Below are positions 4,240-5,520 of a stretch of DNA of 5,520 nucleotides, in pieces. Origin of the DNA: Anaerolineaceae bacterium (lineage in GTDB: Bacteria > Chloroflexota > Anaerolineae > JAAYZQ01); contig JAAYZQ010000567.1 of the NCBI GenBank assembly GCA_012514775.1, positions 1 to 5,520 of the forward strand, read 5' to 3'. Position numbers and translations under genes: made by a program. Each line of letters opens with the position of its first letter. Within the stretch, counting starts at the first letter, position 1. The notes beneath the pieces are model-generated. The model did no database searches, had not been told where the DNA came from, and saw nothing but the letters and a program-made list of their open reading frames with translations.

Positions 4240-4602
4240 ATGGCTAGTTACACACAAGAGCGCGAGGGTTGGGGAACAACGGCAGGCGGATGGATCGCCG
4301 GGCTATTGATGGGCGGCCTCATCGGCGCCGGGACGATGCTGCTGCTGGCGCCGCAATCGGGGAAAAAGACGCTGGCCAAACTCGAGCACGATGGCCTGGA
4401 GCTGCGTGACCAGGTGACCGAAGGCGTGCAAGATGCGGTGGCGCAGGTTCGCAGCACCGCCAGCCGGGTGATGGACAGCGCGCAGAAGCAGACCAAAGAG
4501 CTGCGGCACCGCAGCAAAGAGTTATTCGAAGATCAGAAGGAAGTGGTGTCTGATGCCGTCGAGGCCGGCAAAGAGGCCGTGCACAACCTCGCCAGCAGCT
4601 AA
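4240..4602 (+). CDS. YtxH-family protein
   Basis: The 120-aa protein has one membrane segment at about residues 14-37 (GGWIAGLLMGGLIGAGTMLLLAP), immediately followed by the YtxH signature LAPQSGKKT (36-44). A long charged amphipathic helix (about 45-118, many Lys/Glu/Gln) fits an apolipoprotein-like or coiled-coil tail. Length is typical for YtxH proteins (about 100-150 aa). AGGAG at 4227-4231 lies 8 bases before the ATG. Family members are membrane-anchored general-stress proteins of unknown biochemical role; some are in the sigma-B regulon of Bacillus. The helix region is a paralogue of that in the 53-aa protein at 1671-1832. Between this gene and the sortase fusion there are 118 bases with no other supported gene or convincing promoter. 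Confidence 0.92.
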   Translation: MASYTQEREGWGTTAGGWIAGLLMGGLIGAGTMLLLAPQSGKKTLAKLEHDGLELRDQVTEGVQDAVAQVRSTASRVMDSAQKQTKELRHRSKELFEDQKEVVSDAVEAGKEAVHNLASS

Positions 4603-4637
4603 CGGCGAGCGGGCGGATCTTGATGCCGGCGGCGGTA

Positions 4638-4703
4638 GGTGGAGCCTGGCGAGCATGTCGCGTACCAGTGGCCTCTGACATGGCGCCAGGCTCAGCATCC
4701 ACC
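4638..4703 (+). promoter_or_regulatory. Long composite stem-loop in the leader of the 166-aa gene
   Basis: GAGCCTGGCG at 4642-4651 pairs perfectly with CGCCAGGCTC at 4684-4693. A second arm, CATGTC at 4654-4659 with GACATG at 4677-4682, stacks inside it across a small internal loop. GGTG 4638-4641 can pair with CACC 4700-4703 outside. The apical loop is 17 bases (4660-4676). A second copy of GCCTGGC at 4712-4718 could compete for GCCAGGC (4685-4691), giving an alternative fold. The element lies between the ytxH-like stop and the next ribosome binding site (4737-4742). It could be a 3' element of the upstream gene, a leader switch or a small RNA. Confidence 0.55.
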
Positions 4704-4748
4704 CTTCCCACGCCTGGCTGGGGCCTGTTTGTCAAAAGGAGGTTCCTC

Positions 4749-5249
4749 ATGACCAACGTTTCAGGGTCCAAGTCGGCGAGAGCCGTTTCGTGGATGCGTC
4801 GTATCGCTACCTATGCCGCTGTGCTGCTTGTTGGCTTCCTGCTCGGCTGGGTGCCCATGTGGTTCCAGTCTCGCGAAAGCGACAATAGCCTTTCCGAGGC
4901 CGCAACGCGGGCAGGCGTCGTGCAAGCGCAGGGCGCGCTCGCCTCGGAAGCGGCCGCGCGCCAGCTAGGGCTGGCCACGATGCAGAACATGCTTGCCTCT
5001 GCCGCCATTGACGCGCAGCGGGGCGACTACGAGTCGGCCCGGCAGGCCGCCAGCGGCTTTTTCACCGCCTTGCGGGACGAGGCGAACAAAGGGGCTGATT
5101 CCAGCCTCTCACAGGCACAGAAGGACGGCGCCGAGCCGGTGTTTGCCGGGCGCGATGAGCTCATCGCCCTGCTGGCGCGGAGTGATCCTGCGGCCACTGA
5201 GCGGCTGTCTGCCCTGTACGTGTCGTTTCGCGAGTTGATGACCAAGTAG
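4749..5249 (+). CDS. Membrane-anchored protein of unknown function, 166 aa
   Basis: The product has a short basic N-terminus (Lys8, Arg11, Arg17, Arg18), one membrane helix at about residues 19-38 (IATYAAVLLVGFLLGWVPMW) and a mostly alpha-helical remainder rich in Ala, Gln and Glu. Residues 48-110 probably form an antiparallel helical hairpin. The segment AAIDAQRGDYESARQAASGFFTALRDEA (85-112) resembles a TPR-like helix pair. The ATG at 4749 is chosen because AGGAGG (4737-4742) lies 6 bases before it; the in-frame ATG at 4620 would add 43 residues translated from the large hairpin and lacks such a site. By the positive-inside rule the helical domain probably faces outward. I do not recognise a named family. 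Confidence 0.85.
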   Translation: MTNVSGSKSARAVSWMRRIATYAAVLLVGFLLGWVPMWFQSRESDNSLSEAATRAGVVQAQGALASEAAARQLGLATMQNMLASAAIDAQRGDYESARQAASGFFTALRDEANKGADSSLSQAQKDGAEPVFAGRDELIALLARSDPAATERLSALYVSFRELMTK

Positions 5250-5296
5250 ATGGCAGCGTATCGAGAGCGGTAAGTCAGACTTGATAGGAGAGAGAC

Positions 5297-5455
5297 ATGC
5301 TTGAAACCATCATTGTCATATTGGTGATCCTGTGGTTGCTGGGCGCCTTTGGCCACAGACTGAGTTCCCGCATCCCCGAAACGGGCAGCGTCATCCATGC
5401 GTTGATCGTCATCGCCCTGATCCTGATCGTCTTGAAGGTGCTAGGGGCGATCTGA
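5297..5455 (+). CDS. Lmo0937-family small membrane protein
   Basis: The 52-aa product starts MLETIIVILVILWLLGAFGH and has two hydrophobic segments (about residues 4-18 and 32-50) joined by a polar turn with Arg21 and Arg25. The MLxTIxVILxxLWLLG start, the roughly 50-aa length and the IHALIVIALILIVLKV second helix match the Lmo0937 family (DUF5670-type), which is widespread near stress genes. AGGAG at 5286-5290 lies 6 bases before the ATG. It follows the 166-aa gene after 47 bases and is probably cotranscribed with it. Biochemical function is unknown. Confidence 0.85.
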   Translation: MLETIIVILVILWLLGAFGHRLSSRIPETGSVIHALIVIALILIVLKVLGAI

Positions 5456-5520
5456 GATGGGCAGGGCGCCCTCTGCACCTGGCAGCGCCTGATTGCTGAC
5501 CTCCATCGCCGGGTGGAGAC
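5456..5520 (+). other. Intergenic end of window with a possible hairpin
   Basis: No supported gene is seen here. CTCCATC at 5501-5507 can pair with GGTGGAG at 5512-5518 (one wobble) around a GCCG loop. Since the window ends at 5520, it cannot be judged whether a T-tract follows and makes it a terminator. Confidence 0.3.

Noticed and set aside
4620..4748. ATG start extending the 166-aa protein by 43 residues
   Set aside because: The added residues come from the large inverted repeat, and AGGAGG at 4737-4742 clearly serves the ATG at 4749.
5457..5492. 11-codon ATG frame after the Lmo0937-like gene
   Set aside because: It has no suitable ribosome binding site, is very short and overlaps a possible inverted repeat.

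Overview
The window is a GC-rich, one-directional block of small cell-envelope and stress-type genes, all on the + strand, with one large surface protein in the middle. The organism is most likely a member of Chloroflexota or another high-GC monoderm-like bacterium. That is an inference from the class F-like sortase domain, the long Thr/Pro (PTQA, TETxTxxP) linker and the mix of small stress families; no rRNA or other phylogenetic marker is present, so the assignment is tentative.

Layout. Bases 2-316 are the 3' end of a gene encoding a Pro/Lys-rich protein built from exact 48-bp tandem units. It is followed by a CsbD-family protein (348-554), a GlsB/YeaQ/YmgE-type membrane protein (649-909), a 30-aa lysine-rich microprotein with a GTG start (1003-1095), a YggT-family membrane protein (1204-1671), a 53-aa one-helix protein starting on the last base of the yggT-like stop codon (1671-1832), and a 58-aa two-helix protein (1893-2069). 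The centrepiece (2157-4121) encodes a 654-aa secreted protein that joins a DUF3494 ice-binding-like domain, a 185-residue Thr/Pro-rich stalk, an LPDTG sorting-type motif and a class F-like sortase domain in one chain. Downstream are a YtxH-family protein (4240-4602), an unrecognised membrane-anchored 166-aa protein (4749-5249) and an Lmo0937-family small membrane protein (5297-5455). Bases 5456-5520 contain no supported gene.

Nearly every complete gene has a strong AGGAG-type ribosome binding site 5-9 bases before the chosen start, and these sites override several longer upstream starts. Most intergenic gaps contain GC-rich inverted repeats without a T-tract. They look more like RNA processing, stability or leader elements than classical intrinsic terminators. 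The strongest lie before the DUF3494-sortase gene (2103-2132) and before the 166-aa gene (4638-4703).

The most interesting feature is the single-chain combination of a sortase substrate (displayed domain, stalk and LPDTG) with its probable enzyme (sortase with His, Cys and Arg in place). It suggests a self-processing surface protein. The surrounding small membrane proteins suggest an envelope-stress (cold, osmotic or desiccation) locus, but their shared function is inferred from family membership and clustering, not shown by the sequence.
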